Source: Chthoniobacter flavus
GTDB lineage: Bacteria; Verrucomicrobiota; Verrucomicrobiia; Chthoniobacterales; Chthoniobacteraceae
Assembly (NCBI GenBank): GCA_945861435.1
Contig: CAMAUX010000011.1
Location: 55,595-119,594 of the forward strand
Reading direction: 5' to 3'
Length of the DNA stretch: 64,000 nucleotides
Below the pieces are notes generated by a model. The model ran no database searches and had not been told where the DNA came from. It saw only the letters and a program-made list of their open reading frames with translations. Positions 11,901-20,515 of this stretch are shown here, piece after piece (positions within the stretch are counted from its first letter, which is position 1; every line of letters starts with the position of its first letter). The translations under genes and the position numbers were made by a program.

Positions 11901-11981
11901 ATGCGGCCCTACAAGGATGATGCGCCCAAAATCACCGGGCGCCCTGTGCAGGATGGCGGCGTGGTTGGTGGTCTGATTCAC
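8922..11981 (-). CDS. PSCyt1/DUF1549/DUF1553 cytochrome-like protein
   Basis: A 1019-residue protein. After a long N-terminus with a hydrophobic segment near residues 38-58 comes PSCyt1 with CLACH near 82 and MPPKEADKL near 137. DUF1549 follows with HWLDVTRYADSSGF near 345 and [11 protein letters not shown] near 440. DUF1553 (about 690-960) contains NRIWLWHFG and ends in NSNEFAY. Unlike the 2539-5319 paralogue, I see no discoidin insert. Its start overlaps the stop of the FecR/LamG gene by 4 bp. The first 30 or so residues are unusual and an internal GTG could be the true start. It was probably once followed directly by the DUF1501 gene ending at 6819. Confidence 0.88.
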   Translation of the reverse strand: MNQTTNHAAILHRAPGDFGRIILVGPHGSWRVRTTFLVSLKRTLFVTVAAITLLPKQARSEEVENLFVRRLVPLLHEKCLACHGNDEAKIKGGLDMRTLASTLKGGESGKAGFIAGKPEESPLYLAVTRKHEDWEPMPPKEADKLSPEQVAWIKEWIAGGAPWPDESRVQAIAKANEAKWSAEDGVVVKTSGGLSPEWTNRKYKPEGLWAYQPVWKPDVEVRGPEAKKRNPIDTLIGKRMPAGLKPAPLADARTFIRRASFDLTGLPPTPDAVETFVKECGGYDGTGRARGDAVSASDGLMVSLASPQAEKAIGSLIERLLESPHYGERMAQHWLDVTRYADSSGFSNDYERGNAWRFRDYVVRAFNSDKPYDRFIREQLAGDEIDPNDPEKIIATGFLRMGPWELTGMEVEKIARQRFLDDVVNSVGETFLAHSLQCARCHDHKFDPVPTRDYYSIQAAFATTQLTERAAPFLPVENTKGFEERAYLEKTRAEHEAALSSLDAVLLANAQRWFKENGKDAARWDAAVESARSLPATKKESARKFGRYSDLFNGARTALTNAGAPEGDFPPKLVGFTPEQFGLERVARKGLERLRWELDRYEPYALGVYAGRTRQYKAVFAPLRMPAERMTEGEVEETCVLTGGDPFASGEKVKPGVLSVLAAAQTTLIPDAIEGRRKAFADWVASPQNPLTTRAMVNRIWLWHFGRSIAGNPNNFGSTGKRPTHPELLDWLAATFVDNGWSLKALHRVIMNSEAYRRSATHPDLVALADKDPTGESYAVFMPRRLTAEELRDAMLNATGELNPILGGIPNRPEMNLEAAMQPRQVMGTFAAAWTPNPLPHQRHRRSLYALKIRGLPDPFQEVFNAPASDFSCERREASTVTPQVFSLFNGQGTHSRALALADRAVKETRGDEEAIARVFALALSRPPSADETQSCLAHWHGIEALLGTEQAPYQKPPLEVRRDAVEENTGEKFSFNERLHVYAEFVPDLQPGDVAAHTRALADVCLALLNSNEFAYAY

Positions 11982-13522
11982 TTGGGTTTCCCTCCCTCAA
12001 AAATCTCCCGGATCTCGGCAGCGCTGACGACGGCTTCATAGATCGCAAACTCGTCGATGGCCCCATTAAGTGTGCGGATCGGAAACTGGTGACCTTGGGT
12101 TGGCAGCCCCCAGTTCCCGAGCTCGCAGGGGCCGAAGACGATGGGACGCCCCGGTTCATGGAGCACCGAGACCTCGCGCCCCACCTCCCTCCCGTCGAAG
12201 TACTGCACCACCGTGCCAGAAGCATTTTCATACGTCACCGCGAGATGATGCCAGCGACCAAGGCTGTCAGCAGTGAAGACGGGAGTGGAATAGTGAATCT
12301 GATTGGTTTTAGACGTGATGCGTCTCTGGCCCGCAGCTGCGTAGCCAATGGAAAACATGAGGCTGCCGTCCTCATAAATCTGCCAGTGCGGCTCCCCGGA
12401 TTCGTAACCATCCGTCAGCAGCAGCGAGTTGTATTTCTTGTCCACCGAATCGACCTTCACCCAGCACGCAAGTGTCAGCGCCGCATAGGTGCCATCCACA
12501 TTCATGCGCACACGGTCTCCGGGACGCTTAAACTCCAAGGCCCCTTTTCCAGGCCAGCGCCCCTGCGTCCACTGAGCGCCGACGGCACCACCAGCACGCT
12601 CCTTCCGTTCGAAAGACCCGAAGTTACCCACCAACCTTTCCCATCGATCATCCGCCGAGTGCTCGAAGGTGTAGTAGGCAGCAAGGCGCGGATCTTTGCT
12701 GACCTCTTCCGACCTCGCCTGCCATTGCTGAAAACGCCGCTGCTCGCGCTGCCGGATCAGCCCTTGGAGCTCGCTGATGGGAAGAAACTCCCCCGTCGAA
12801 ACCCCCGTCGTCTTCGAAGGCATGGACATGCCGACCTTCAGCTTGGCCGGTTCCTTGCCCTTCTCATGCGCGATCACCTCCCCATCGAAAACATGCACCG
12901 CGCTGTGCTGGCCCGTGACATTGAGTGCGAACTCGGTGCCCAGATCCTCAAGCTTCAGATCCGGAGCATGCATGAGAAACCCCCTCGCCGCGGGTGGCAC
13001 ATGAACGCGCACACGCCCGCTCACACAACGCGCTTCCCACGAGGAGATGATCTCAATCTCCGTGACCCCCTCGATCAAAACAGTCGCACCGCTGAAGAAC
13101 TCGATCTGGGCCAGGCCCTTTTTCAGCGCAAGGCTCCCCGGCGCAATCGTGTCGCCACCGCGCACTGCAGCCTGAGCGAACTCAGCATCCAAAGTCTGAC
13201 TCACCATCGCGACTCCATTGGATTTCGGCTCCTTATCAACCACCGCTCCAGGCCAGACTAGGAACACCAGCAGGACAATCGCCGCTGCAGTCGCAACGAA
13301 AGTCCACATCCTCCAATGGACCTCCCTCGCAATGACCGACGGAGGCTTAAATCTGCCTGTGTTCACCGCCGGATCCTCAAGCAACCGGGCGTGCTGGTCT
13401 GCGAGCTCCAAGTAAAGCCGGCGGACCTGCCAGTCATCGCGCAGCAGGGCTTCGAGTTGCGCGTGTTGCTCCGCGGTGATTTCGCCGTCGAGCTTGGCGT
13501 GGATGAGCGTTGTCAGATTCAT
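11978..13522 (-). CDS. FecR/LamG membrane protein (putative anti-sigma regulator)
   Basis: A 514-residue protein. The N-terminus (about 1-60) is a small helical domain like those that bind ECF sigma factors. One membrane segment lies at about 72-91, followed by a FecR domain (about 120-235) with RGGDTIAPGS, LIEGVTEIEI and LEDLGTEFALNV. A concanavalin-like LamG domain follows at about 310-495 with ALTLACWVKVDS and DEFAIYEAVVS. It is coupled by 4-bp overlaps to both the sigma gene upstream and the PSCyt1 gene downstream. This architecture is known in Planctomycetes and Verrucomicrobia ECF operons. The likely role, which is inferred, is to sense a periplasmic glycan through LamG and control the sigma factor. 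Confidence 0.85.
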   Translation of the reverse strand: MNLTTLIHAKLDGEITAEQHAQLEALLRDDWQVRRLYLELADQHARLLEDPAVNTGRFKPPSVIAREVHWRMWTFVATAAAIVLLVFLVWPGAVVDKEPKSNGVAMVSQTLDAEFAQAAVRGGDTIAPGSLALKKGLAQIEFFSGATVLIEGVTEIEIISSWEARCVSGRVRVHVPPAARGFLMHAPDLKLEDLGTEFALNVTGQHSAVHVFDGEVIAHEKGKEPAKLKVGMSMPSKTTGVSTGEFLPISELQGLIRQREQRRFQQWQARSEEVSKDPRLAAYYTFEHSADDRWERLVGNFGSFERKERAGGAVGAQWTQGRWPGKGALEFKRPGDRVRMNVDGTYAALTLACWVKVDSVDKKYNSLLLTDGYESGEPHWQIYEDGSLMFSIGYAAAGQRRITSKTNQIHYSTPVFTADSLGRWHHLAVTYENASGTVVQYFDGREVGREVSVLHEPGRPIVFGPCELGNWGLPTQGHQFPIRTLNGAIDEFAIYEAVVSAAEIREIFEGGKPK

Positions 13523-14052
13523 GAAAGCCCCTCCGATCGCAGCTGGCGCGTGACACAGTCGTGCAACCGTTCCCTCACCAGCTCCAAGTTCCGAAACAGC
13601 GTGCGGCGGCTCATCGCAAACCGCTGCATCATCGCGTCCACACCCTCGCGCAATCCATAGCGGCTGGTGACAAGCTCCTTGTCCTGCGGTGTGAGCTTGC
13701 CGAGACAGAGATCCAAAAACTGAAGCCGCACATCCAGTTCAGGCTCCATGCGCTCCCGGTCCCGGGACAACAAATCCATGACATCCTCGCCAAATACCAG
13801 CAGCGAGCGCGCTCCCTTGTCCCGGTGTTTCTGCACCTGCAAATAAGCGAACCGATAGGCCCACGGGAGAAACGGACGCGAGCCGTCGTAATCAGCAAAC
13901 TTCCGACAAAGCGCCAGACTCGTCTCCTGAAGAATGTCCCGAGCATCTGCTTCACACGCCACGAGGCTGAAGATGTAACGGAACAGCGGCTGCTGATTCT
14001 GGCTCAGCAGGAGGACAAGCTGTTCGGTACGGGGTGCAGATTCAGGACTCAT
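13519..14052 (-). CDS. ECF-type RNA polymerase sigma factor
   Basis: From the ATG at 14052 the protein is 177 residues. An in-frame ATG at 14109 would add a hydrophobic stretch unlike sigma factors, so the shorter start is preferred. Region 2 contains FRYIFSLVACEADARDILQETSLALC (seen as separate helices) and LPWAYRFAYLQVQKHRD. Region 4 contains TPQDKELVTSRYG and a helix-turn-helix around MQRFAMSRRTLFRNLELVRERL. It starts a 4-bp-overlap operon with the FecR/LamG and PSCyt1 genes, so it probably directs transcription of this operon and perhaps of other PSCyt1 loci. Confidence 0.85.
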   Translation of the reverse strand: MSPESAPRTEQLVLLLSQNQQPLFRYIFSLVACEADARDILQETSLALCRKFADYDGSRPFLPWAYRFAYLQVQKHRDKGARSLLVFGEDVMDLLSRDRERMEPELDVRLQFLDLCLGKLTPQDKELVTSRYGLREGVDAMMQRFAMSRRTLFRNLELVRERLHDCVTRQLRSEGLS

Positions 14053-14152
14053 GCGCGTGCTCATAAGCATTCCCATGAAACCGACTCCGAGTGCCAAAAT
14101 AGTTTCCACGACCTGCCCCCAATCCCGCAGCGGCAGCTCCCACGGACCGCCC

Positions 14153-14164
14153 GCCCGTACGGGC
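14153..14164. repeat. 12-bp perfect palindrome between operons
   Basis: GCCCGTACGGGC lies upstream of the ECF sigma gene and downstream of the hydrolase gene. It could be an operator or part of a terminator stem; no T-run follows it. Confidence 0.3.
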
Positions 14165-14277
14165 AGCCCCCAATGGAAGCCGCCATCTTACCCCCTGGAT
14201 CCGCCACAACCTTCACAGGAGCATCCAAGCCACGACGTAAATCCGCGAGCATCGCAACGAGGACACCCATCCCGCCT

Positions 14278-16068
14278 TCACCTCCCCTTCCCCGCTTGTT
14301 CGCCGGGTAACACCCACCCGAACTGCGCAAAGAGCACCTTCGTGATATCGGCGTCCCCCTTCGGCCGGAGCTGGAATCCAGCAACCTCCTTCCAGTGTGC
14401 CAGACGCTTCTGATTGAGCGGACTCACGAGGCGATCCGCCGGAACCAGCATCTCCTGCCAGTGATCCTCGGCTGCCGTGATCTCGATCTCGGCCTCGAAG
14501 TCCCCCGCACTCAGGATCAGCACCTGCGGCTGTGTGCAGTAAAACTTGAACCCGAGACGCGCCACGGGCGATGCGGTCCTCCACTCCGGCTTGCCGGTCA
14601 AATCGGTGCGGGTCCCCGCACTGTTGTCTGTGCACCGGAATCCGCGGATGCCTCCGACCCCTTCGGTTTCGACCACCTTGGTCCATGCGCCGATCCCGCC
14701 ATCGCCGCTGAAGGGAAGAGCTGCGGTGTCCGTGGCCTTCGCAGCGCCAAGCTTGGATGGGATGACGGCGTTGAAATCCGTCGAACGCACCACCGCGGTG
14801 TCGTAGATGATGTTGGCATAACCGAAGACGTACTCGTCCACGCTGAGCACGGGCATTCGTGCGGTCCATGTGCCGCCCTGCGCCACGGCGGTGATATCCC
14901 GCCAGTTGCGGTTCATGCACACCGGCTCCTTCTGCGCGTAATACATCTCCACCTTCTGCACCCGCTCCGGGGACACCGGGGAGACGCGCAGTTCGGGCAC
15001 ACCCTCCGCATCCAACCGGATCTCGGACTTCGGGTGCGCGGGCCAGAAGACGTCCTTTCCGAGCACGTACTTCTCGAGCCACATCTTCGTGTTCTGATCG
15101 AGCTTGTCGGTGTTGTGATGGCCGCGCGCCTGCACCGCGAAAGACCACGGCACGCCGGGTGCGAAGCGTTTGAAGCTCTCCAGTCCCCGCTCGAAGCACC
15201 CGTGATGATCGTTCGAACCATTCAAAAACAGCGTCGGCGCGGTGACGTGTGGCACATAGGCCTCGGGCGCCATGGTCGCAAGAAAGAGCTCCTCACCGGG
15301 AGTCTTCTTCGGCTCACGATAGGGGTTGCTGTACATCCACACCGCGTTGTTGCGCCAATACTCGATCCAGCCGATCCCGAAATGCGGCACCACGGCCTTG
15401 ATGCGCGGATCCGTCGCGAGCGCCCACATCAGCGTGCCGCCGTAGGAATAACCAATCGCCCCCATCCGTGTCCGGTCGACCTCCTTCTGTTGCTCCAGAT
15501 AACTGAGCGCACGCCGCTCGAGCGCGATCCATACATAGTCCGCACTCTGCCTCGGGTCGGTGATGGACTTCCCATCGAGCGTCCTGTCGTGCACGACGCC
15601 GCCAGACGCCCGGTCGTGGTTCGCATAACTAAAGCGCTCCGGATATCGGGTGTAATGCCGGCGGTCGCCCGTCTTGCCGCAGTAATCAAACGACATGCAG
15701 GCCCAGCCGTCCTTCACATACGGCAGATTGGTGCCGGGCCAGCTCATCCAACCGCGCACACTCAGGAGTCCCGGCGCATTGATTACGCCAGCCTTCACGC
15801 TGTAGGTGCAGTAGACCCGGACGTCCTCACCGAGCACGTAGGCGCTGATGTGGAATTCGCGGCTGTAGATGCCGTCCTTGGTTTCCTCTGAAAGGATCTC
15901 CTCCTTGAAATCCCCCTTGTTCGGGTCGTAATCCGCCCACACCTCCATCGGCGAACGAGGCACTGGTTTTGAGGACTCTGGATTCGGAGCGGCCCCAGCA
16001 TTTGAAACGGTCAGAGGGGCCAGAAGAGCCAGAAGAAGCGTCGAAAGAACGACCTTTGGATATTTCAT
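14278..16068 (-). CDS. Secreted alpha/beta hydrolase
   Basis: A 596-residue protein from ATG 16068, which starts a signal peptide ending near NAGAA. The longer upstream frame only reads through the ThuA gene. The hydrolase core (about 60-350) has WACMSFDYCG near 125, the nucleophile elbow GYSYGG near 212, LFLNGSNDHHG near 290 (acid strand) and QARGHHN near 325 (catalytic His). The C-terminal 250 residues form beta-rich domains, with a MYYAQKEPVCMNRNWRD segment reminiscent of PhoPQ-regulated/prolyl oligopeptidase-type hydrolases. It is coupled by ATGA overlap to the ThuA-like gene upstream, which points to glycan-related work in the periplasm. Substrate unknown. Confidence 0.75.
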   Translation of the reverse strand: MKYPKVVLSTLLLALLAPLTVSNAGAAPNPESSKPVPRSPMEVWADYDPNKGDFKEEILSEETKDGIYSREFHISAYVLGEDVRVYCTYSVKAGVINAPGLLSVRGWMSWPGTNLPYVKDGWACMSFDYCGKTGDRRHYTRYPERFSYANHDRASGGVVHDRTLDGKSITDPRQSADYVWIALERRALSYLEQQKEVDRTRMGAIGYSYGGTLMWALATDPRIKAVVPHFGIGWIEYWRNNAVWMYSNPYREPKKTPGEELFLATMAPEAYVPHVTAPTLFLNGSNDHHGCFERGLESFKRFAPGVPWSFAVQARGHHNTDKLDQNTKMWLEKYVLGKDVFWPAHPKSEIRLDAEGVPELRVSPVSPERVQKVEMYYAQKEPVCMNRNWRDITAVAQGGTWTARMPVLSVDEYVFGYANIIYDTAVVRSTDFNAVIPSKLGAAKATDTAALPFSGDGGIGAWTKVVETEGVGGIRGFRCTDNSAGTRTDLTGKPEWRTASPVARLGFKFYCTQPQVLILSAGDFEAEIEITAAEDHWQEMLVPADRLVSPLNQKRLAHWKEVAGFQLRPKGDADITKVLFAQFGWVLPGEQAGKGR

Positions 16069-16982
16069 TTCAGAGCTGGGGACTTCGAGGGCTTCGCCAC
16101 GAGCCAGCGCACTGCGTTCTCGACCACTCGAAGCGGCTCGGCCTGCTTGAACACAGGATACGTCTCGTGGCCCGGACGGAAATAGAACACGCGTCCCCCA
16201 CCCACCTTCCACACGAGGCCGCTGCGGAAGTGTTCGCCCTTGTCCCATCTCTCCTCGAACACGACGTCATCCGGAGCAGGAACATGAAAGGGTTCCCCAT
16301 ACATCTCCGTCTGCGGAATATCCCACTGGGCCGGTAATCCAGCGGCGATGGGATGCTGCGGAAGCAGCGTCGTGAGGTGCCCCGGAGCGCCGTCCGCGCG
16401 GTAAGCCGGGAACACGCACTGCGGAAGCGTGAGCCGCCACACGTCGCCCACACGAGCGAGGGAGGGCGTGAGCGGCGCATCCGCCTTCACTCCCTTGTAA
16501 TAAGGCTGATCATTCACGAACTCCCATTTCGCCGACGACCGGTCCGCCTCCGGAATCTGCCCAAGTGCGTCCGCCTTGGAGCGCTCCTGCATGAGCCGGA
16601 CGAAAGGCTTCGCCCAGTGCGCTGAGTGCAAGGCGATCAGTGCGAGCCTGCCCTCGAGCACCCGCTTCACCACTGCCTCCATCCGTGCGTCGTCCTGTTC
16701 CTTCACCCGGCGATGACACCAGACGATGAGAACATCGCAGGCATCGAGTGCTTCATCGGCGAGCCCCTGCTGTGAGTCATCGAGCCGGGCCGTCTTCACG
16801 GAGAGGCCCACCTGCTTGCCCAGATGATCGGCGATGGTCTCACCGAGAAACCTTTCGCCGTACGCCTGTTTTTGCTGGGGCTGTTGTTCGTCCCAGACCA
16901 GAACACGGATGGAATCGGCCGCCTGCATCCAAGTCAGCGGTGCAAGCAGGAGCGTGGCGAGAAGCGGGAGGGTGTTTTTCAT
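16065..16982 (-). CDS. ThuA-like domain secreted protein
   Basis: A 305-residue protein from ATG 16982, which begins a signal peptide (MKNTLPLLATLLLAPLTW) and is preceded by a good purine-rich ribosome site (TCCTCCCTCCCTCTT leader read on the minus strand, with GA-rich complement). Family marks are RVLVWDEQQ at the first strand, LIVWCHRRV near 100, GRLALIALHSAHW near 125, RVFYFRPGHETYPV near 275 and ENAVRWLV at the end. ThuA domains have a class I glutamine amidotransferase-like fold and are linked to sugar utilisation, but the reaction is not known. It forms a two-gene operon with the downstream hydrolase. Confidence 0.85.
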   Translation of the reverse strand: MKNTLPLLATLLLAPLTWMQAADSIRVLVWDEQQPQQKQAYGERFLGETIADHLGKQVGLSVKTARLDDSQQGLADEALDACDVLIVWCHRRVKEQDDARMEAVVKRVLEGRLALIALHSAHWAKPFVRLMQERSKADALGQIPEADRSSAKWEFVNDQPYYKGVKADAPLTPSLARVGDVWRLTLPQCVFPAYRADGAPGHLTTLLPQHPIAAGLPAQWDIPQTEMYGEPFHVPAPDDVVFEERWDKGEHFRSGLVWKVGGGRVFYFRPGHETYPVFKQAEPLRVVENAVRWLVAKPSKSPALK

Positions 16983-17242
16983 ATTAAGAGGGAGGGAGGA
17001 TTCAGACAAAAGGTCCGCGAGCGCCCCTCCAGACGAGGGACACCACGCATTCGCTTCATTGGGAGCCGTAATAGCGACGCCCAAGTTCAACGGACGTCTT
17101 GCTCTCCCTTACCACAGATCCGCGGTGCCGTGCGCCTCCTTGTTTTTGTCTTGGGCGCCCATATTACAGTGACACCCAGACGGGGCTTGGCGTCTGAGGG
17201 CGGCGAATCACCCTAATGTGCAATCCTCAATAAGCCCCTCGG

Positions 17243-17980
17243 CTAATTGGCCGGCGACGCGTCCCAAACCTTGATGTCGTCGAAAAACCCATCCTTACCC
17301 GCACACCCCAACTCGATCTTCGACTTGGTCGCATGCGCGATCCCCGATGACTTCAAATAACCCACCGCCTTGCCGTCGATACTCACCCGCATCGCATCCC
17401 CCACCGTCTCCACCGCGAGCGCGTACCAGCGCCCCTTCTCCAAACTCAGAGGGAACGTCGCGCTGCGCCCCTCCACCAACTTATCCCCCTCGGCCTTGCG
17501 TGCCGGATCCATGCGCATCGCGCGGATGTCATTGCGCATCCCGCCATCGCGCTCGTCGATGATCGTCACTCCGTTGAGGCGGACCTGCGCACGGCAGAGA
17601 TGCCCGTAATGCGCCCCCGTGTACTTCCGGTCATCAAACTCCACATCCAGCATCGTCGCCCCCTCGAAGCGGATGCGCACCTCCACCACACTGTCCTTCG
17701 TCGGCACCTCCAACCCATGGACCGCTGCGTGCGCCTTCACCACCGACTTTCCATCCGCGGAAGGCTGGTCCTTGTCCCGCGTCTGCGTCCCCTTGAGCGT
17801 TCCGTTCTCAAACGCGAACGTATCCACCACCCGATGCCACTGCGCCGGGCGCTTGTCCCCCTCGAAGTCATCGGAGAAAAGCAACGCGCCTTTCTTGGCG
17901 ATCGGCGCAGACGGAATCTCGGGCAGCGCGGCAACCAAGGGAGCAGCGCACAACAGAAGCAGGGGGAGGGTGAAACGCAT
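17243..17980 (-). CDS. Secreted concanavalin-like/DUF1080-type jelly-roll protein
   Basis: A 245-residue protein from ATG 17980, which starts the signal peptide MRFTLPLLLLCAAPLVAA. The mature part reads as a single jelly-roll: LLFSDDFEG near residue 33, WHRVVDTFAFENGTLKG near 47, VVEVRIRFEG near 92, GRWYALAVETVGDAMRVSIDG near 185 and DDIKVWDAS at the end. This is the pattern of the 3-keto-disaccharide hydrolase/LamG-like family used for glycan binding or cleavage. No partner is adjacent. A longer frame up to 18835 only crosses the next gene and is not real. Confidence 0.75.
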   Translation of the reverse strand: MRFTLPLLLLCAAPLVAALPEIPSAPIAKKGALLFSDDFEGDKRPAQWHRVVDTFAFENGTLKGTQTRDKDQPSADGKSVVKAHAAVHGLEVPTKDSVVEVRIRFEGATMLDVEFDDRKYTGAHYGHLCRAQVRLNGVTIIDERDGGMRNDIRAMRMDPARKAEGDKLVEGRSATFPLSLEKGRWYALAVETVGDAMRVSIDGKAVGYLKSSGIAHATKSKIELGCAGKDGFFDDIKVWDASPAN

Positions 17981-18187
17981 GACGCAAACCCTAGCCACCC
18001 TGACGCTTCGGGCGATCACAAATCCACCGCCCATACACGCCCCCCATCTTCGTTGATTCCCTCCTGTGTAGCGTCCGGCGCTACAAACGCCGCCAGTATC
18101 CAGCCTCCGACCTCTCGACCACCTTCGGCACCGCGGCTCCCCAAACCAGACCGGCTCCGCGCCCCCTCGTTCACGCCCACCCCTGCG

Positions 18188-18658
18188 ATGACACCCTTCC
18201 GTCGAACCCAATGGACGCCCGGAGACGTCATGTCGATGCGCGCCGACCTCCTCAACCTCCCCAACGAGCACTTCAAACCCCTCCTGCAGGGACGCCTTCC
18301 CACCCCTCTGGAAAAAGCCTCCATTGTCGAGGACCTCGTTCGAGAACAAGTCGCCCTCCAGATCTTTGAAAACGACACCTACAAAGTCCTCGTCGGCCAC
18401 GCCCCCCCCTTTATTCGGCTCACCGTGAAGCGCCACGACAACCAACCCTGCGAAAGCTGGAAGGACCTGCAGGCCATCAAAAACCAACTCGTCGGCCCCG
18501 AGTTCGAGGCCGCTGAACTTTTTCCAGCCGAAAGCAGGCTCGTAGACGCGGGCAACGAGTACCACCTCTGGGTCCACGCGGATCCCTCCTTCCGCTTCCC
18601 CTTCGGATTCCAATGCTCCAGGGCTGTCCCGGAACACCCCCTGTTCCAACCGCGCTAA
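18188..18658 (+). CDS. Small protein resembling DUF7694
   Basis: A 156-residue soluble protein. The C-terminal half carries SWKDLQAIKNQLVGPE near residue 99, AAELFPAESRLVD near 117 and YHLWV near 133, the pattern I associate with DUF7694. Family function is unknown. The N-terminal 50 residues have no match that I recognise. The start at 18188 follows a non-coding stretch and there is no clear Shine-Dalgarno. It stands alone, upstream of the two-component genes. Confidence 0.6.
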   Translation: MTPFRRTQWTPGDVMSMRADLLNLPNEHFKPLLQGRLPTPLEKASIVEDLVREQVALQIFENDTYKVLVGHAPPFIRLTVKRHDNQPCESWKDLQAIKNQLVGPEFEAAELFPAESRLVDAGNEYHLWVHADPSFRFPFGFQCSRAVPEHPLFQPR

Positions 18659-18743
18659 CGCAGGACCTCCCTGCGTGCAGGGCTTGCCCCAAACCCATCG
18701 CGTGTCAGATTGGGAACCGCGCAGCGAACTCTCCCCAGTTCCG

Positions 18744-19850
18744 ATGAGCACCCACCCCGACCACCCCGCCGCAACCAGCGCCCACGGCCCAAAACTGCGC
18801 GTGCGCAGGCTCCACCTCCTCGTCCTCACGGCCACCGCAGTGGCCGCAATCGGCTTCGTCGATTACATCACCAGCTGGGAACTCAGCCTCTTCGTCTTTT
18901 ACGGCGTCCCCGTATTCCTCGTCGCATGGCTGGGCGACCGCCGGTCCGCCATCTTTTTCGCCCTCATCTGCGCGGTCGTCTGGTACATCGTCAACACCGA
19001 CACGAACCCCTATCAATCCCACGCCGGATACCTCGGAGCCACGCTCAACCGGCTCGCTTACTTCCTCTGCGTTGCCGTCGGTGGTACCGCCATGCGCATG
19101 CAGCGCGAGTCGCACCACGCCCATCTCCGCGCCGTCGATCGCAACCGCGAACTCGAGCAGGAAATCGCCCGCGTCGCCGAGTCCCAGCAGGTTCGCATCG
19201 GACAGGAACTCCACGACGGCGTCTGCCAGGACCTCGCCGCCATCTCCTGCGCCGTCGCCTGCCTCCGGGACGAACTCACTGTCGACGACGCACCGGCCGC
19301 ATCCAAGATCGACGCCATTTCCAAAATGCTGCGTCACTCCATCCTCGAAGCACGCACACTCGCCCGCGGCATCCTTCCAGTCCAACTCACAGCCGACGGC
19401 CTCTGCGCATCCCTCGAGGAGCTCGCATCCCTCTACAACGAACTGCGTGAAACCCGGGTCCATCTCGAAGTCCTTGGAGACCAGCAACCGGTCGAGCCCA
19501 CCGTCGCGCAACACCTCTACCGCATCGCTCAGGAGGCCATCAGCAACGCTGCGCGCCACGGTCGACCAGCCGCAATCCACGTCACCCTCCACTTCAAACC
19601 CAACGCCCTCGAACTCGAGGTGCGCGACGACGGCACGGGATTCTCCCCCGAAACAACGCACAACCAAGGACTCGGACTGCGCGGCATGCGCTACCGCGCC
19701 CAACTCCTCAACGCCTCCTTCTCCCTCCAAAGCGCACCCGCAAAAGGCTGCACCATCCACTGCATCAAAACCCACCCCTATGAAAACGCCCCAGCCTACC
19801 ATTTCCAAAGGCAAGCAGGCGCCCCCCACACGACGAGTGCTTCTGGTTGA
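18744..19850 (+). CDS. NarL-type sensor histidine kinase
   Basis: A 368-residue protein. Four hydrophobic segments (about 23-40, 47-62, 68-84, 103-117) form a membrane sensor with very short loops, so it probably senses a membrane or small-molecule signal. The HisKA_3 dimerisation domain has ELHDGVCQDLA with the phospho-accepting His at 157. The ATP-binding part has EAISNAARHG near 270 (N box), RDDGTGFS near 300 (G1) and GLGLRGMRYRA near 315 (G2). I chose ATG 18744; the first 30 bases of the longer frame have no protein character. The last 71 bp overlap the response regulator gene, so the pair is translationally linked. Confidence 0.88.
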   Translation: MSTHPDHPAATSAHGPKLRVRRLHLLVLTATAVAAIGFVDYITSWELSLFVFYGVPVFLVAWLGDRRSAIFFALICAVVWYIVNTDTNPYQSHAGYLGATLNRLAYFLCVAVGGTAMRMQRESHHAHLRAVDRNRELEQEIARVAESQQVRIGQELHDGVCQDLAAISCAVACLRDELTVDDAPAASKIDAISKMLRHSILEARTLARGILPVQLTADGLCASLEELASLYNELRETRVHLEVLGDQQPVEPTVAQHLYRIAQEAISNAARHGRPAAIHVTLHFKPNALELEVRDDGTGFSPETTHNQGLGLRGMRYRAQLLNASFSLQSAPAKGCTIHCIKTHPYENAPAYHFQRQAGAPHTTSASG

Positions 19851-20469
19851 AGACCACCAGATGTTCCGGGAATGGCTCGGACAGATGCTCTGCAGAGATC
19901 CCGAGTTCTCCATCTGCGGCGAGGCCGACAATATCGGCGATGCCATCCAGATGACCGAATCCCTCCAACCAGACGTCGCCATCGTCGACCTCACCCTCCG
20001 CGGTTCCAGCGGCCTCGAACTCATCAAAAACCTCAAGGCCCGCGGCCTCCAAACACCGGTGCTCGTTCTCTCCATGCACGACGAAAACCTCTACGCCGAA
20101 CGCGTCCTGCGCGCGGGCGGCCGTGGGTACGTTTCCAAACACGAGGCCAGCTCCACCCTCTTCACCGCCCTCCGACGCATCCTCCAAGGCGAAGTCTTCC
20201 TGAGCGAACGCATGGCCAGCCGCCTCCTTTCCCAATGGAGCGCCGCACCCTCCTCTCGCTCCGGCATCGACAGCCTTGCCGACCGCGAACTCGAAGTCTT
20301 CCAAATGATCGGCCGCGGCTTTCACACCAGCAAGATCGCTTCCGCACTCCACCTCGGAGGTTCCACCGTCGAAACCTATCGCGCGCGCATCAAGGACAAG
20401 ATCGGACTCCAAAACTCCTCCGAACTCTACGCCTACGCCGCTCGCTGGGTTCAGGAAAAAGGCCTCTAA
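19780..20469 (+). CDS. LuxR/NarL-family response regulator
   Basis: A 229-residue protein. The receiver domain has ED at 24-25, the phospho-acceptor Asp at 70 (VAIVDLTLRG), the conserved LVLSMHDE near 93 and the Lys of VSKHEAS near 120. The C-terminal LuxR helix-turn-helix spans about 165-225: LADRELEVFQMIGRG, then SKIASALHLGGSTVETYRARIKDKIG, where the recognition helix is VETYRARI. It is encoded with the histidine kinase and starts inside its 3' end. Targets are not evident; the nearest downstream gene (sulfatase) is convergent. Confidence 0.9.
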   Translation: MKTPQPTISKGKQAPPTRRVLLVEDHQMFREWLGQMLCRDPEFSICGEADNIGDAIQMTESLQPDVAIVDLTLRGSSGLELIKNLKARGLQTPVLVLSMHDENLYAERVLRAGGRGYVSKHEASSTLFTALRRILQGEVFLSERMASRLLSQWSAAPSSRSGIDSLADRELEVFQMIGRGFHTSKIASALHLGGSTVETYRARIKDKIGLQNSSELYAYAARWVQEKGL

Positions 20470-20515
20470 TCCAGCCCCCATCCACGACCTGCAGTCACCG
20501 TCGCCCCCACACTCC

